From positions 57,958,573 to 58,022,572 of the forward strand of contig CM034305.1 of the NCBI GenBank assembly GCA_019925795.1: DNA of 64,000 bases, read 5' to 3'. The notes under the pieces are model-generated. The model saw only the letters and a list, made by a program, of their open reading frames with translations. It was not told the DNA's origin and made no database searches. The position numbers and the translations under genes were made by a program. This document shows positions 44,104-55,930 of the stretch, one piece after another. Position 1 is the first letter of the stretch. Each line of letters opens with the position of its first letter. This stretch comes from Dendrobium chrysotoxum. Its lineage: Eukaryota > Streptophyta > Magnoliopsida > Asparagales > Orchidaceae.

Positions 44104-44388
44104 TGTTGTGAGCTAGAATAAATACGGCGGTAGAGTATTAATCCTATGTCTTAGCGTTGCATGGATATCCAGCTCACACATAGAGAACACAAGATTTTTA
44201 TGTGAAAAATTCTGGAAAGGGAAAAAACCACGGGGCCTAACCCAGTTAAAATGATTCCACTAAAACTTGAATATATTACAGGGGACTGACTCACCTCTAA
44301 AGGCGATCAGATTACAAGTATCACCTGTAGGGTTGAAGTCGGGGGTATGTGAAAGTCTGATGTCGCGCCGGCGGAACTTCAGGGTCAC

Positions 44389-44889
44389 CCGGTGATCTGG
44401 CAGAATTTTGCGCCCTAGGTGATGGTCTGGTAGAACTGAGGACTTCAGACTGTGGTCCGATAGAGCTCAAGGCGTCAGACGGTGGTCCAACGGAGTTGAG
44501 GACATCAAGCGGTGGTTCGATGGAGTTGAGGACGTTAGGTGGTGGTTCGGCAGAGCTCAGGGCCTCATGTGGTGGTCCGGCGGAGTGTAGGGCCTCAGGT
44601 GGTGGTCCAGCGGAGTACAGGGCCTCAGGTGGTGGTCTGACGGAGTGCAGGGCCTCAGGTGGTGGTCCGGGGGAGTGCAGGGCCTTATATGGTGGTTCAG
44701 TGGAGTGCAGGGCCTCAGGTGGTGGTCCGGTGGAGTGCAGGGCCTCAGATGGTGGTTCCGCGGAGTGCAGGGCCTCAGGTGGTGGTCTCGTGAAGTGTAG
44801 GGCCTCAGGTGGTTGTCCGGTGAAGTGCAGGGCCTCAAGTGGTAGTCCGGCGAAGTGCAGGGCCTCAGGTGGTGGTCCGGCAAGAGCAA
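44389..44889. repeat. 30-bp VNTR, about 16-17 units, in the right LTR
   Basis: Same unit as 31051-31681; mostly substitutions, no frame-changing indels. Confidence 0.93.
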
Positions 44890-44950
44890 TCTCTGATCTC
44901 TCTCTTGAATCTTATGGCTTAGGGTCCCTTTTCAAGAGGAGAGGGGGCTC

Positions 44951-44958
44951 TATTTATA
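44951..44958 (-). promoter_or_regulatory. TATA box of the 5' gypsy LTR
   Basis: TATAAATA on the minus strand. A start site 25-35 bases downstream would be near 44920, so the VNTR would be in the RNA leader. Confidence 0.65.
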
Positions 44959-45415
44959 GATTTGTGGGAGTGGCATGACCCGTAAATAGAATGAAGATTA
45001 AGAGTGATTTGGGAGTGGTTTGAATGGACGGTCGATGTTAAATCCCTTGATCATGGACCATTTTCTGAACATTTGAAGGCCTTAGAAATATCGGATTTTG
45101 GCGATCTTGGGCTCGTTGGATTTGTCTCGTCGAGATGCTTGATTCGACCATAAGCACGTTATATTTAGAGATTGTTTGGTAATCCAAATTATGATTTGAA
45201 CCTTCCAACAATGCTTCAGACCCTTGATCTTGACCCATTTGGGCTCGGATTGGGTTGAATTTGGTGTCGTTAGGTTCGTATTTCCGAGAGGTTCAGTTCG
45301 ACTGTAAGTGTGCTAAATCGGAGTTCGGATGGACCCAATTTTAATTCTGAAAGTTCCAACTTGATTTTGCCTCGAGATTCATGCCCGATCAAGATGATTT
45401 TTTGAGGATGTATCA

Positions 45416-46290
45416 ATTATGATATGCAACTCCAAGGGTATAGAGTGCTTAGATATCAAAGTCTACATAACCATTGACTTACACCTTATAAATTGTCCAA
45501 TTTATAACTAACAAATGACAAAAAAATCTAAACCCTGAAATCCAAAACATCTCAATGACAAGTTAGTAAAACATAAATATTTAAAATCACATATAATCAT
45601 GAATAAATTAATTCTAACATTACTTAAATTCTTTTATACATCACTCAAACTTATGTATAATCATTCAAATTAAAATTAGCCTTTAATATCTACTACCAAA
45701 ATTCATCACACAACCCTAAGCTCTAATAAATTTATTAGTGCACCAAAATAAATGAACAAAAAACTCTCTAAATATGAAAATATTTACTATACAACACGAT
45801 CTACGAAGTTATAAAATATTGAGTGAAAAAAACTCTATAAACTCAGAATAACATGTGTTCTAACTGTTCAAATTGCATTAAAAAGGAAAAGAATAAAGAG
45901 AACGACTTTTACCTTCTAAATCTTAAAGAAATGGAAAGAAATGAGTAAGGAATCACTTAGAGTGGAGATTGGGGGTGGAGCAGCCGTGGGCTTTGTCTAT
46001 GGGAGGAAAATTGATAAAATGAAAAAGAGAGGGAAGTTGGGGCGAAATCGGGCCTTTTAGGGCGAAATTTTCAGCTGAAATTTTTCGGACATGAATTACT
46101 TATCAGTGGCGGACAGTCCAACGGGAAAAAAAATATCAGGAGGCGTAGTAGCTGGAAGAATTTTCGGCTAAATTTCCCGCCGTTACTGGTGAAAAAATCA
46201 TCGGTACCGAGCGGCGGTTTTGTACCGACGATTTTTTCGACGGTAATGCCGCCAGAAAGTCTAGCGAAAATTTTCCGTCAATTTTGGATT
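45416..46290 (-). mobile_element. Second CACTA fragment, upstream part
   Basis: After the ATTAT TSD this continues the CACTA fragment of 30397-30766. 46080-46290 has CACTA-like subterminal text (CCGCCGTTACTGG, CGGCGGTTTTGTACCGACG, TTTTCGACGGTAATGCCG). The terminal CACTA itself is not seen: the fragment stops at a TA run near 46291. The arrangement matches the right part of the CACTA element at 18310-18942. Confidence 0.6.
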
Positions 46291-46419
46291 ATATATATAT
46301 ATATACTCCAAAAGTTAAAAAATAATTTTATATGTTTAAATTAATTTTAATCAATTTATCACGCGGTTATCTTCAATGAGCCTTGGTAATAATCTAACTC
46401 AGTCTAATGCAATAAAAAG

Positions 46420-47569
46420 CAAGGTTCTGAAAATCGGACCGGACAATGAACCGGAAGAAGGAGAGGCTCACGGTTCGACCGGTCGAACCGCGGTCGAAGC
46501 GGATGACGTGATAAATAATAATATTATTATAAAAAATTAATAAAATTAACAGAATAAAGAAATATAATAACATATAAATTAATATAAATTATTGCTAATT
46601 TATATTACATATTTAAATTTAATTTATAAATATAAATTATTTAAAAACTCACAATATAAACTTATAAATATAATTAAATATTTTAATATAAAAGTATTTC
46701 ATTTAGTAACATAAAAGATATTTAGAGGTGAAAAATAGAAACTTTGCAAATTTTTAACATAAGAGTATTTCATTTGATAAAAATTAAATATTAATAATCA
46801 AAAAAATAAAATAAAAATTTTCCAAAAAAACTACAAAAATTAAATATTATTCAAATTATTAAAATTAATTGTTTATATTATAATTTATATCATATAATTT
46901 TTACTCATGAAAAGAGCTATTAATATAGAATCCACATAAACTTTATAATATATATAATAAAAAATATAAAAAAAATAGATAAAAAATAAATATTATCAAC
47001 TAAAAGAAATAAATATTATCAACAAAAAAATATAAATATTATTCATATTATAAAAATTAATTTGAAATCATTAAAAAATAATAAGTTGTATAGTGTGTAT
47101 ATGAAACTAAAGGTGACTTTTTGCTTTGTATGGTTTAGTCCCACATTACTTGGAAGTTTTGCTTTGTATCATTTATATAGCTTCTTACTTTCACTCATGA
47201 TAATAGCTCATATGAAATAATGAAGACATATGAGAATGTTGAAATTATAATAATCATATGTTTAATTCAATTTAAGAGTTTTATATTAATATATTTATAT
47301 TAATTGTGATTAAATTTAATATTTATTTAATATTAAATAATTTATTTAATTAATATTATTATAAAAATTTGAACCGGCCGGTTTTGAAAAACCGGGACCG
47401 GTTCACCAGTTCACCGGTTGAACCGGCGGTTCTTCTCAAAACCGGCTGGCTTAAAGCAAAGGCGGTTTTTAGATTGGACCGGACCGGTCCTCAGACCGGA
47501 CCGGTCCTCAGACCGGTTGACGGTTGAACCGGTCGGACCGGCTGGTCCGGTCCGATTTTTAAAGCACTG
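46420..47569. mobile_element. Non-autonomous hAT-like element with CCGGTCC/GGTTCAACCGG ends
   Basis: 1,150 bp. Left end CAAGGTTCTGAAAATCGGAC; right end, reverse complemented, CAGTGCTTTAAAAATCGGAC. Flanking 8-bp duplications ATAAAAAG (46412-46419) and ATAAAAAC (47570-47577) match at seven of eight. Both ends are packed with ACCGGTC, GGTTGAACCGG and related palindromes; the centre is AT-rich and carries no transposase. A common plant non-autonomous type. Confidence 0.82.
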
Positions 47570-47577
47570 ATAAAAAC

Positions 47578-48060
47578 TAATAAGAAACCTCACTAAAACT
47601 TATACCCTTAAAAAATCTTATGGTCTTTATCGTCAAGTGGCAAATGGTCCAAACATGCTTAGTGAATGCTAAAATCCTCTTGATCGTCTATCAATAATAT
47701 GTTTGTAGGAAGTTACATGACCACTTCACTTATTTAACTCAAGAGATTTTTGTCAAATCCTGATTCGACGTATCAGGTTAGTTGGGTAGAGCTAAATCAT
47801 TTAAAGGATTAAGATAATGATCTAACTCGTCAACAATCTGTTGACGTGAAATAATGGTGAACAACCCATATGATACACTATGATCTAATAGAAGGATATG
47901 TCTGCCTAGTCCTATGATTTAATCTCAAATATTAATAACAACAACTAGAGCTATTAATATTTTAAATCATAAAAACAATATAAACAAATTTGGTATCTTC
48001 AAAACATAATTACCTTAATCCATATCACAAAAGTCTAACCATCAAAATAATAAAACTAGA
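47578..48060. other. Non-coding DNA
   Basis: AT-rich, no open frame or element end recognised. Confidence 0.45.
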
Positions 48061-49564
48061 TTATAAAAATCAATATCTCAGATACTAGGACCCAGAAACC
48101 TGCTTGTACAGCTTTCTACTCAACTAGGCCATTTCCTTTCCCTGAAATGTTAAGAGAAACATAATGAGCTCAACTAGCTTAGTAGACTTCTTATCATAAC
48201 CCATCATAACTATCAATATTCAAATTAATAGATAAAATTCAATAAAATAAAAAGGTAATAAAGAATCATTAAAGTACTAGTACAATAATAAAACAGTAAA
48301 ATATAACTTTCAAGATTCTAGAGCATACTTAAATATTTTCACTCACTTGCCAATCCACTTGAACAGAGATTTTCGTATACTTCACAAAATACTTGCAATT
48401 AGAGATTCACTTGTACTTGATTTTCGTAGTTCATCAAAATCAGACAAAGTTTCAGAAATTCTAACATTCATTTCAGATTATTGGCTAATGGGGCCAGAAT
48501 ATAACAGAATAGTGTTACAAAACTTTCAACACCTATTTCTAGCAAGTGAGGCCAGAATCCTTCCCATATCTACTCTAGGCAGATGGGACCATAATAAAAC
48601 ATATAATGCCCTTGCCACATATCTGCACTATTTCACATATCAGAACATCTATAATACGATGTTATGAATGGTATAAATGTAATTGCAATATTAATTGGAT
48701 TATACTTTTCAATGCAATGCTTGTATAATGCATAACTTACAAATAAAAGCTATATTACTTGTAAAATATATTGTCCAACTTCATAGAAATATTCACATGA
48801 ACATTTTAAGACTTTTATATAATCAATGCAATTTCTAGAAAAATCTTAATCGGATCATATACTCAAAAATTTGTGTAGCAAAAATATATTGAAAAAAATT
48901 TAATTGATTCATACAGTCGAAACATTTAGAGCATAGCATGCAACAATATATAAAAAGTTACGCGATGAAAACTTTGTAAAATATGAGAAAAATACATTTT
49001 AATCCTGAGAAAGGGATTTAGAAGTCTACCTCATACTCTACAATTTTTCTAATTGGCCTGACGAATAAAGCTCGAGTTTTGGACACCAAAATCTTTCCCT
49101 CTCTTTCTCTTTCCTCTCTTCTTGTCCCTTTCTCCTCCTCTCTTATCTGACTAGGGTTGGGTGAAAATGGATTTCCAAAATGGTTTTAGATATCTTATTA
49201 TTTAAAAACCACTAACTTGACCTAACACCGCGGTGCTCACCTCCCCAGCGCCATGATGCTCCTAGAGAATCTTCCTGATTCTCTCAAAAATTTTCCAAGA
49301 GGCCTGGCACCACAATGCACCCCCCAAACCTATTTTTTTTCCATTTTTTGAGAGCTCAATACCTTGGTGCTGCCAATATTGACACTGAGATGCTCACAAA
49401 GCAAATTTCCCAACTTGTATTTTCACTTCTCCAAACCAACTCTTGGCCACTTAAAAGGCCCATTAAACATGTTAAGACTAATAAATACAAATTAAATAAA
49501 ATTCTGACATATATTTAGCTTAATTAATCTTAATTAGCTAAATTTTGGGACAGTAGATATTACA
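48061..49564 (-). repeat. Probable LTR remnant (solo LTR?)
   Basis: Read on the minus strand from 49564 it starts TGTAATATCTACTGTCCC, a common start of plant LTRs. It continues to a GC-rich U3 (CACCGCGGTGC, 49228), a leader-like CCCTAGTCAGATAAGAGAGG with purine-rich text (49090-49160), and AT-rich U5-like sequence to about 48080. No internal region, second LTR or TSD was found, so the left limit is a guess. Confidence 0.45.
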
Positions 49565-51015
49565 ACCCAAGCCATCTTATTTCCATGGACATACTCCAAG
49601 TTAAGTGAAAAACATTGAATGGGAAGCTAGAAGGCCGGAATTTCCTCGTCTTTCTAGACTTTTTCTAAGAATATAGAGTACATAGATTCATCACATGTGG
49701 AGCTTCAATGTACTTATATTTTTGGAGCTCACATATAAAGAAAATCATATAAATGACTACCCATTTTATTAAGCTATCTCTCAAAGTCTATGCAGTGACA
49801 TCTTAAAAGTAGTTACCCTCTTTATTAAATCATTCATCAAGAAAAATACATGCACTCTCTCTTTTAGAAGAGCTCTATACACACTTTTTCCATAGGTACT
49901 TCATTTTTATGACTCCAACAACCTTAAATATATTATTAACTGAAAGAGATAATTTTACTCTAGAAATTTTCTTATCCTCTCTTTTTATTTATACACTATT
50001 CATATATCTCTATATATGAAATTCTATGCACATTTTCTTACTAAATAAATTATGCACTTCCAATATTTTAATATCTTGTTATAGCTCATTATGGCATCAT
50101 ATTATTCTTCAACGACTTCTAATCATGATGTTTAGTATATTAATATCACTTCATATTTCCTAATTACACATGAAGGCTTCACATTCTCTTTGTAGCTTAT
50201 ATCAACATACTCTCTTATTAAAATATCTCAGCATATTCTCTTAGCATATCTACTTTATAAGACATATATGCACATGACATCTATGCAAAAAATTCTTGTC
50301 TAGTTCATATCGACACATTATCTTTCCTGTCACACTTGAAACATCTTAGCAATAGATGCAAATGCCTATAAGGCTCTCATCATGACAGACAACCTTACAC
50401 ATCCCTAAATTTTGTAATTGTAATACAATTACGTCTACTATTATTTTTTTACTCATAAAGTCTTTCTTTGATTTATTTTACTTTCTTATAAATTGTTGAA
50501 CAGATTGCTCTCTGTCTAGCACTCTTTTCTTAGTAATATAAAAAATCACATTCCATCCCTCACAACTAGTGCCTTTATTGTTGTACAAAAATTTACGAGT
50601 ATTCATGGACAACATATTGATTGGTAAAACTTGGTGACCTATTTTCTCAAGACTAGGCTTAGCAAAAGCTTCTAATAAAATGTAGATAAAACTTATCAAC
50701 AAGCTTCTGCTCAAAGCAAGCATGACTATCATAAATATTTGACAAAGGCTTTATGAGCCTACCGAACCACATATCACACTACAATGTAGTCCACTCCCTA
50801 TGCTCTAACTTTTGGATTCAAAGTGTCTCTCTTCTAAAAATAAAACTTTCACTAGTCATTTCCTTTAATTAGATGTTGGCTAAGGATGATAATTCCCATC
50901 AACAAACTATAATGAAAGCAATGAGATGAATGTGAAGGAAATGGAAGAGTGGATGAAGGATGAGAACATAACATAGTGAGAGGAAGCAACTCACCAAATA
51001 TATTTCACTGAGATT
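49565..51015. other. Non-coding AT-rich DNA
   Basis: No gene. Small frames (50478-50732) have no recognisable domain. The last five bases before the next element are its left TSD, AGATT (51011-51015). Confidence 0.5.
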
Positions 51016-51839
51016 TGTTGACCTCACTTTTGATGAGGTCGACACTACTTTCCCCTAGAATTCTCCTAGAAGCTAAGCCTGCTTACCACAGTATAGAAAC
51101 CAGCCTCTAGGTTTCCTCTTAACTGGATACCTAATGACATAACGCTGATCATGTATAGGGGGGCTGCAAACTCGTTAGGATACATCTTGATGACTCTAGG
51201 CAGATAATAGGCTCCCCAATCCAATTTTAAGATCAACCCGATCAAAATGATTCTAACTGTCTTCTAGTTTCCTTGTTAATTCAAACTCTTAAAACTTGAC
51301 TCAATAGGTTAGATTAATTTGAGTTCAATCCATCAATTTAAATCCATTTTTAAGTCTAATCTTGGCCCAACACAATCTAATATGATTGACCTTTATGAAC
51401 TCCTCAAATTTAATTTAATCTTTGACTTAGTTGGTTTGGATCAATTAAATTGAGACAGTCGATTCAATCCGATCGACTTATGATCGTCGATTCATTTTAT
51501 TTTATTCAGATTGAATTTGATCTTATCAAAATAGTTCAAACGAGCAAAATCCATAATCAATCTCGCCAATCCTATAAATTAAATCGAGACGAGCTCAAAT
51601 TTATCAAAAAACCAATTTGATTTCAATCAAATCGGCGTAATCGGACAACGTCGAACTAATTCGACTCGACTCGAGTCTAATTTAGGTTTGGCTCCTTTGA
51701 TTATCCCAACTTAACTCGTTTCTATTTAATTTAAATTAAAATAAGTATGATTAGCCGGCTCGTTTCGAGCCAAAATAACCCGGTTTAGATCTAATTTAAC
51801 GAAATTGATCGCGAGAGAGGGCAAGGGGCGGCATGAGAT

Positions 51840-52160
51840 TTCTTTTCCTTGGCTCCTCATCTCTTTGGGTTCGGTCCTTGGCTGGCTGAAGAGAGAAGGC
51901 AGAGAGGCGAGGGTTTCGCTTTCGTTCGTTGTACCCAGCTAATAAAAAACAGCAAGACGAGAGAGCCGAAGGCAGCTACTCCAGTTCCCTTTCTCCTTTC
52001 CTGATTCCTGCGTGCGAGAGCAGAGGAGAGAACGACGGGGCCTAGCCTACGTGCAATATTTGCTAGAGAAAGCTGTAAAATAAGTTGCGAGTTTTTGTTT
52101 GTTCTCTCCCAGAGTCGAAAGCAACGGAAGAGGGGAGCTGCTGGGAGAAGTCATCCAGCC
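51840..52160 (+). promoter_or_regulatory. Leader-like segment of member 2
   Basis: GC-richer, purine/pyrimidine-biased text (CTCATCTCTTTGGGTTCGG, GAGAGAAGGCAGAGAGGCG, CAGAGGAGAGAACGACGGGG) between AT-rich flanks, resembling a plant 5' untranslated exon. No ORF. Composition only. Confidence 0.35.
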
Positions 52161-53300
52161 ACCTCTACTTTTGGATTACAAAAAATCAACCAGTATTTTC
52201 TTAACCAAACTTTTTAAGTTTTATTAATAAATTGTGCAGTGTCAAATCTGCTAATGAGTTGAAATCATCATTTCATTTTAATCATTGCATCTCTGTCAGG
52301 TTTCCATGATAGTGGACGTTTTGACAAAATGTTTTCGTATGAATATAAGAGTAATATCTTTTGAGTAATCGCTTTAAAGTTACCAAATGACATTTTCAAG
52401 AATTATAGCAGAAGCAGATCAGCCAGCTTAATGGAAGTAGATTAATTTCCATTCACTTCAATTTGCTTTTCCATGCTTATTATTGTTATTGCCTATATTG
52501 TGGTTCTTTACTTGTTCAATATAACGTTTGTATTAGTGTTCGAAAGAAATAGACCATTAAAACATGCCAGTTACCTATTAGGTTTGTCTTAAAGAATATT
52601 AGCGAAAGCAGGATAACTGTTATAAGAAAAAAGAGAAATCCAGAGATCTCTTCAGGTACGCACTTAATAGTTATTGTCTTTCATAATCATATTTAGAGAA
52701 TCCGATGTTAATAAAATCAAATATATTGAATTTATATGATATAGCTTTGTTTATGTCACACTGATAGATTTAATAACAACTATAAGATCAGTTATGTCAA
52801 AAAATAGCTTTTCAAAACACATTCATAATATTTTAATTGATGCTGTCAAAGATCTTGGACTCTGGAATATTCATTCGCTATTTATAAATGTGCAATGATC
52901 ATAACATTGCAAATTTATATTTTGTAAATTGAACATGATATGAACCTTGATATGTTTTTTTTTTTTTTCATAATGCCATTGATACATAGTTAATGTTGTA
53001 ACACCTCAAACTACCAGAGTTGGCATTTGTAAGGGTGATCATTTATTCATTCAGAAAATTAAGATTGTTTAGAACACAAACCCACTTCACTTACGATCCC
53101 AGTAGGATATGTCGGGTATTGGTAGAAGCCTAGGCACTAGGTTTCTACTAGCCTTCACTCTTCAAAAACATATACATATAGCATAAGGTCGACACCCTAA
53201 GCTAGACGATATAGACATAGGTTCACTATTCATATAAGCATGTGCATTTCCCATTTATCAACTTAGGACTAGGTCCTCAACTTCTTAGTCTACGAGGTCC
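52161..53300. other. Non-coding body of member 2
   Basis: AT-rich, with a T run near 52960. No gene seen. Ends at the Cassandra TSD. Confidence 0.5.
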
Positions 53301-53305
53301 CCTTG

Positions 53306-53516
53306 TGTGAAACCCCTTAAGTAAAAAAAAAAAGATAAACTCATAAACATCTAGGTGGTTAAAATTTCATTAAGAAACTTCACAGTTAAGCATGTTGATC
53401 CTGGAGAAATCATGGGATGGGTGACCTCCTGAAAAGTTATACCAACAGAACAAAATGTGAGGCCCTTAGGCTAAAGCAGATAATATCTTGATAATTAAGA
53501 ATTTGGGCTATTACAA
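53306..53516 (+). repeat. Cassandra LTR1
   Basis: TGTGAAACCCCTTAAGT ... GGGCTATTACA. It includes the 5S-like segment at 53383-53450. Confidence 0.9.
53383..53450 (+). other. 5S rRNA-like segment in Cassandra LTR1
   Basis: ACAGTTAAGCATGTTGATCC then GATGGGTGACCTCCTGAAAAGT corresponds to the plant 5S rRNA A-box region (CAGTTAAGCGTGCTTGGGC) and the intermediate element/C-box (GATGGGTGACCTCCTGGGAAGT), in order and spacing. It is not a real 5S gene: the 5' part of 5S is missing and the sequence lies within an LTR. In Cassandra it is thought to give RNA polymerase III promoter-like properties. Confidence 0.88.
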
Positions 53517-53741
53517 ATGGTATTAGAGCAATACACCAGTCGGAAGATGGGAATTATATGTCATACAAGACAAAGTGCTACGCCATGGGGCCACCTCTTA
53601 AACATTGTCTGGGACAACGTATTATGTGGCGGGAGTTACCATTTGAACTTATAGGGGCCACCTCTAGAATCCTATCTGTATGGTGGATGATTCTGGGATA
53701 AAGATACTGACGAGGACATTAGTTACAAAAAAGGGAGAGAT

Positions 53742-53871
53742 TGTGAAATCCCTTAAGTAAAAAGAAGCTAAACTCTTAAACATCGAGACGCCTTTTAGTA
53801 TAATAGTCAAAATTTCATTAAGAGACTTCTTAGTTAAGCGTGCTCATCCCGAAGAAATCCTAAGATGAGTG
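53742..53871 (+). repeat. Cassandra LTR2, left part
   Basis: TGTGAAATCCCTTAAGT up to the insertion at ...AAGATGAGTG; the rest is 60646-60739. The chromovirus sits between the A-box-like and C-box-like parts of the 5S-derived segment. Confidence 0.9.
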
Positions 53872-54400
53872 TGTTATGCAGCTGCCGGCCCAGGAGGGGC
53901 TGGCTGGACCGGTCCAGCCTAGACCGGTCCAAGTCTACTGCAGACGGACAAAAAGGGGGGGGGGGGGGGGGGGGCGGACAAGGTGGGCCCCACTTGGGGC
54001 TGATTTGCTTATGAGGGAGGGAAAATTTTGAATAGTAAGGGCTGTTTAGGTATTTTGTAGTCATCCTTTATTGTTAATTAGGGGGGATTAGGAGGGAGAG
54101 GGGGTTATCTTGAATTTGAATATAATTTGGAGATCTAGGGTTTCTTGCTTGGGCTCTTGGCGTTGCCGGAGATTAGGAGAGTTGTTCTTCCTCTCGAATT
54201 GAAGAACATTGTATCTTTTATTATTTTCTTGCTTCTACTAGTGAAATACAAGCATTGGTGTGGTTTTCCCTTCAGATTTTCATCCGTTTTTTCTCTGTTT
54301 TCCTGCGTTTGGCTGCTGTCCACTGCTGAAAACAGCAGTTTTCTGCTGTTTTTCCTCTTCCGGAGCGATAGGAATACTTGGATCTAAGTATTTCCTATCA
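53872..54400 (+). repeat. Chromovirus 5' LTR
   Basis: 529 bp, TGTTATGCAG ... TTTCCTATCA. It contains GGACCGGTCC palindromes, a run of 20 G (53955-53974) and an AACAGCAGTTTTCTGCTGTT hairpin (54331-54350). Confidence 0.96.
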
Positions 54401-54403
54401 AAT

Positions 54404-54415
54404 TGGTATCAGAGC
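54404..54415 (+). promoter_or_regulatory. Chromovirus primer binding site
   Basis: TGGTATCAGAGC, initiator tRNA-Met type, three bases after the LTR. Confidence 0.92.
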
Positions 54416-54495
54416 ATCGTCGTGGGACCTTTGGCGGCTGAAAATCTGAAATTTCAGCGGGCTTTGGGAGCTTTCGAAGGAAGTTTACTTGTGGT

Positions 54496-55930
54496 TTGTG
54501 GAAGAAAAAGATGGCCGGAAAGAAGGTGGAAGTGTTGGAAGGCGAATTCGGACAACTGAAATCAGATTTGGAGGGGAAGTTCCTTGAAATCTCCACTAAT
54601 AATGAAAGATTGGAAGGGAGGTTTTCTGCTATGGAGGAGATGATGAAGAAACTGTTTGAAATGAAGACCAATCCGGCGACATCGGAAGTAAGAGAGACCT
54701 CCGACGGCCATGGCATCGGAGGAAATCCAAACCCACCCCGGGGGAGGAGGATGCCAGAGGTGGAGATCTTGGAAGGAGAGAACGACATGCCTCCTTTAGA
54801 ACCGCTCTCTAGAGAGGAGATGAGCATGGGATATGACAGAAGGGGTGCTGATTTTGGTGGGAAAATGGAGGAGTTTCATCGCCGAGGTGCTGATTTTGAA
54901 GGTAGAAGGGAGGACTATGAAGAGGGATTTGGGTACAATCGTCGAAGGGACGATCGGGACACTTGGGGAGCACCTCCCCTTCGGGGGATGGGAGGTTATG
55001 GAGGGTACCGAGGGTACGGGGGAGATCCCAAGGTGAGGAAACTGAAGATGCCCATCTTTGAAGGCGAGGATGGCCATGGCTGGATTTACAAGGTAGAGCG
55101 ATACTTTGCCGTCAACGGGTTGACGGAAGAGGAGAAACTGACAGCGGCGGGACTGTGCTTGGAGGGTAAGGCACTGGCGTGGTACCAGTGGCGAGACATG
55201 AGGCGACCTATTAGGAGCTGGAGGGAGTTCAAAGACTGTTTGCTAGAGCGTTTTCGAACCAGTCGGGGAGGAGACTTCTACGAACAGTTCTTTGCTCTGA
55301 CACAGGAGGGGACAGTGACAGAGTTTCGTGACCAGTTTGAGTACCTAGCTAGCAGGTTGGATCGTCTTTCGGAGACTGTGCTTGAGGGGAACTTCATGAA
55401 GGGGCTCAAACCAGAAATCAGAGCAGCCGTTAGAGTGATGAGGCCACACGACCTGGGGGAGGCCATGGAGTTGGCACAGCTGGTTGAGGACCAGAAGCAT
55501 CTGGAGAGAGGGGCCCGAGGCAGCAACTCCGGGGGATCCTACCGGATGACAACCACTTTTCTAGCTCCCAAGGGAGCTGCACCGGGGGGTACACGAGAGG
55601 TACCAAGGGAGAGGTCTGGAGGAGGAGGGCCTGGGGGAAATTTTAAAAAGCTTACTGATAAGGAGATGCAGGAGAAGAGAGCAAAGAGATTGTGCTTTAG
55701 GTGTGATGAGAAGTACATGCCGGGTCATAGGTGCAAGGACCGGACTCTTCAGGTTCTCCTTGTTTGCGAAGACGAGGAAGACGAAGAGGGAAGTGGGAGC
55801 AGGTCCGAAGTGGAGGAGGAGGAGAAGTTGCATCTGGATGTGGCAGAAGTCTCTCTGAACTCCGTAGTGGGATTCACTTCGAGTCACACTATGAAAGTGA
55901 AAGGGGTGATAGCTGACCATGAGGTGGTGG
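54496..55930 (+). pseudogene. Chromovirus gag
   Basis: Open from ATG 54496 (a second ATG at 54511 gives MAGKKVEVLE and may be the real start). N-terminal coiled coil (residues ~10-60), Gly/Arg-rich linker, Retrotrans_gag domain (~195-290: WIYKVERYFAVNGLTEEEKL, KALAWYQWRDMRRPIRSWRE, then EQFFALTQEGTVTEFRDQFE), and a chromovirus-type knuckle LCFRCDEKYMPGHRCKD (~402). It forms the particle. gag itself is uninterrupted; the frame is cut in the following protease by the TIR element at 55931. In the chromosome the frame runs into that element and stops at 56061. Confidence 0.92.

Larger units (their letters stand above)
30767..45415 (-). mobile_element. Gypsy element with gag only (TR-GAG-like), VNTR in LTRs
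   Basis: LTRs at 30767-32235 and 44104-45415, perfect TSD ATTAT on both sides. Minus orientation is shown by the primer site next to the right LTR, the gag order, and the polypurine tract next to the left LTR. Without the nested 8.1-kb element the internal region is only ~3.7 kb and holds gag but no pol. The insertion split a CACTA fragment. Confidence 0.9.
44104..45415 (-). repeat. 5' LTR of the gag-only gypsy element
   Basis: 1,312 bp; on the minus strand TGATACATCC ... CTCACAACA. TATA box at 44951-44958. VNTR of about 16-17 units (44389-44889). Followed by the right TSD ATTAT (45416-45420). Confidence 0.88.

Noticed and set aside
53383..53450. 5S rRNA gene
   Set aside because: Only the inner part of 5S is present, in both LTRs of a TRIM with TSD; it is the Cassandra 5S-like segment.
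54145..54559. Frames in the chromovirus LTR and leader (repeated at 60385-60627)
   Set aside because: Duplicated because LTRs are identical; they overlap the primer site and do not encode a known domain.
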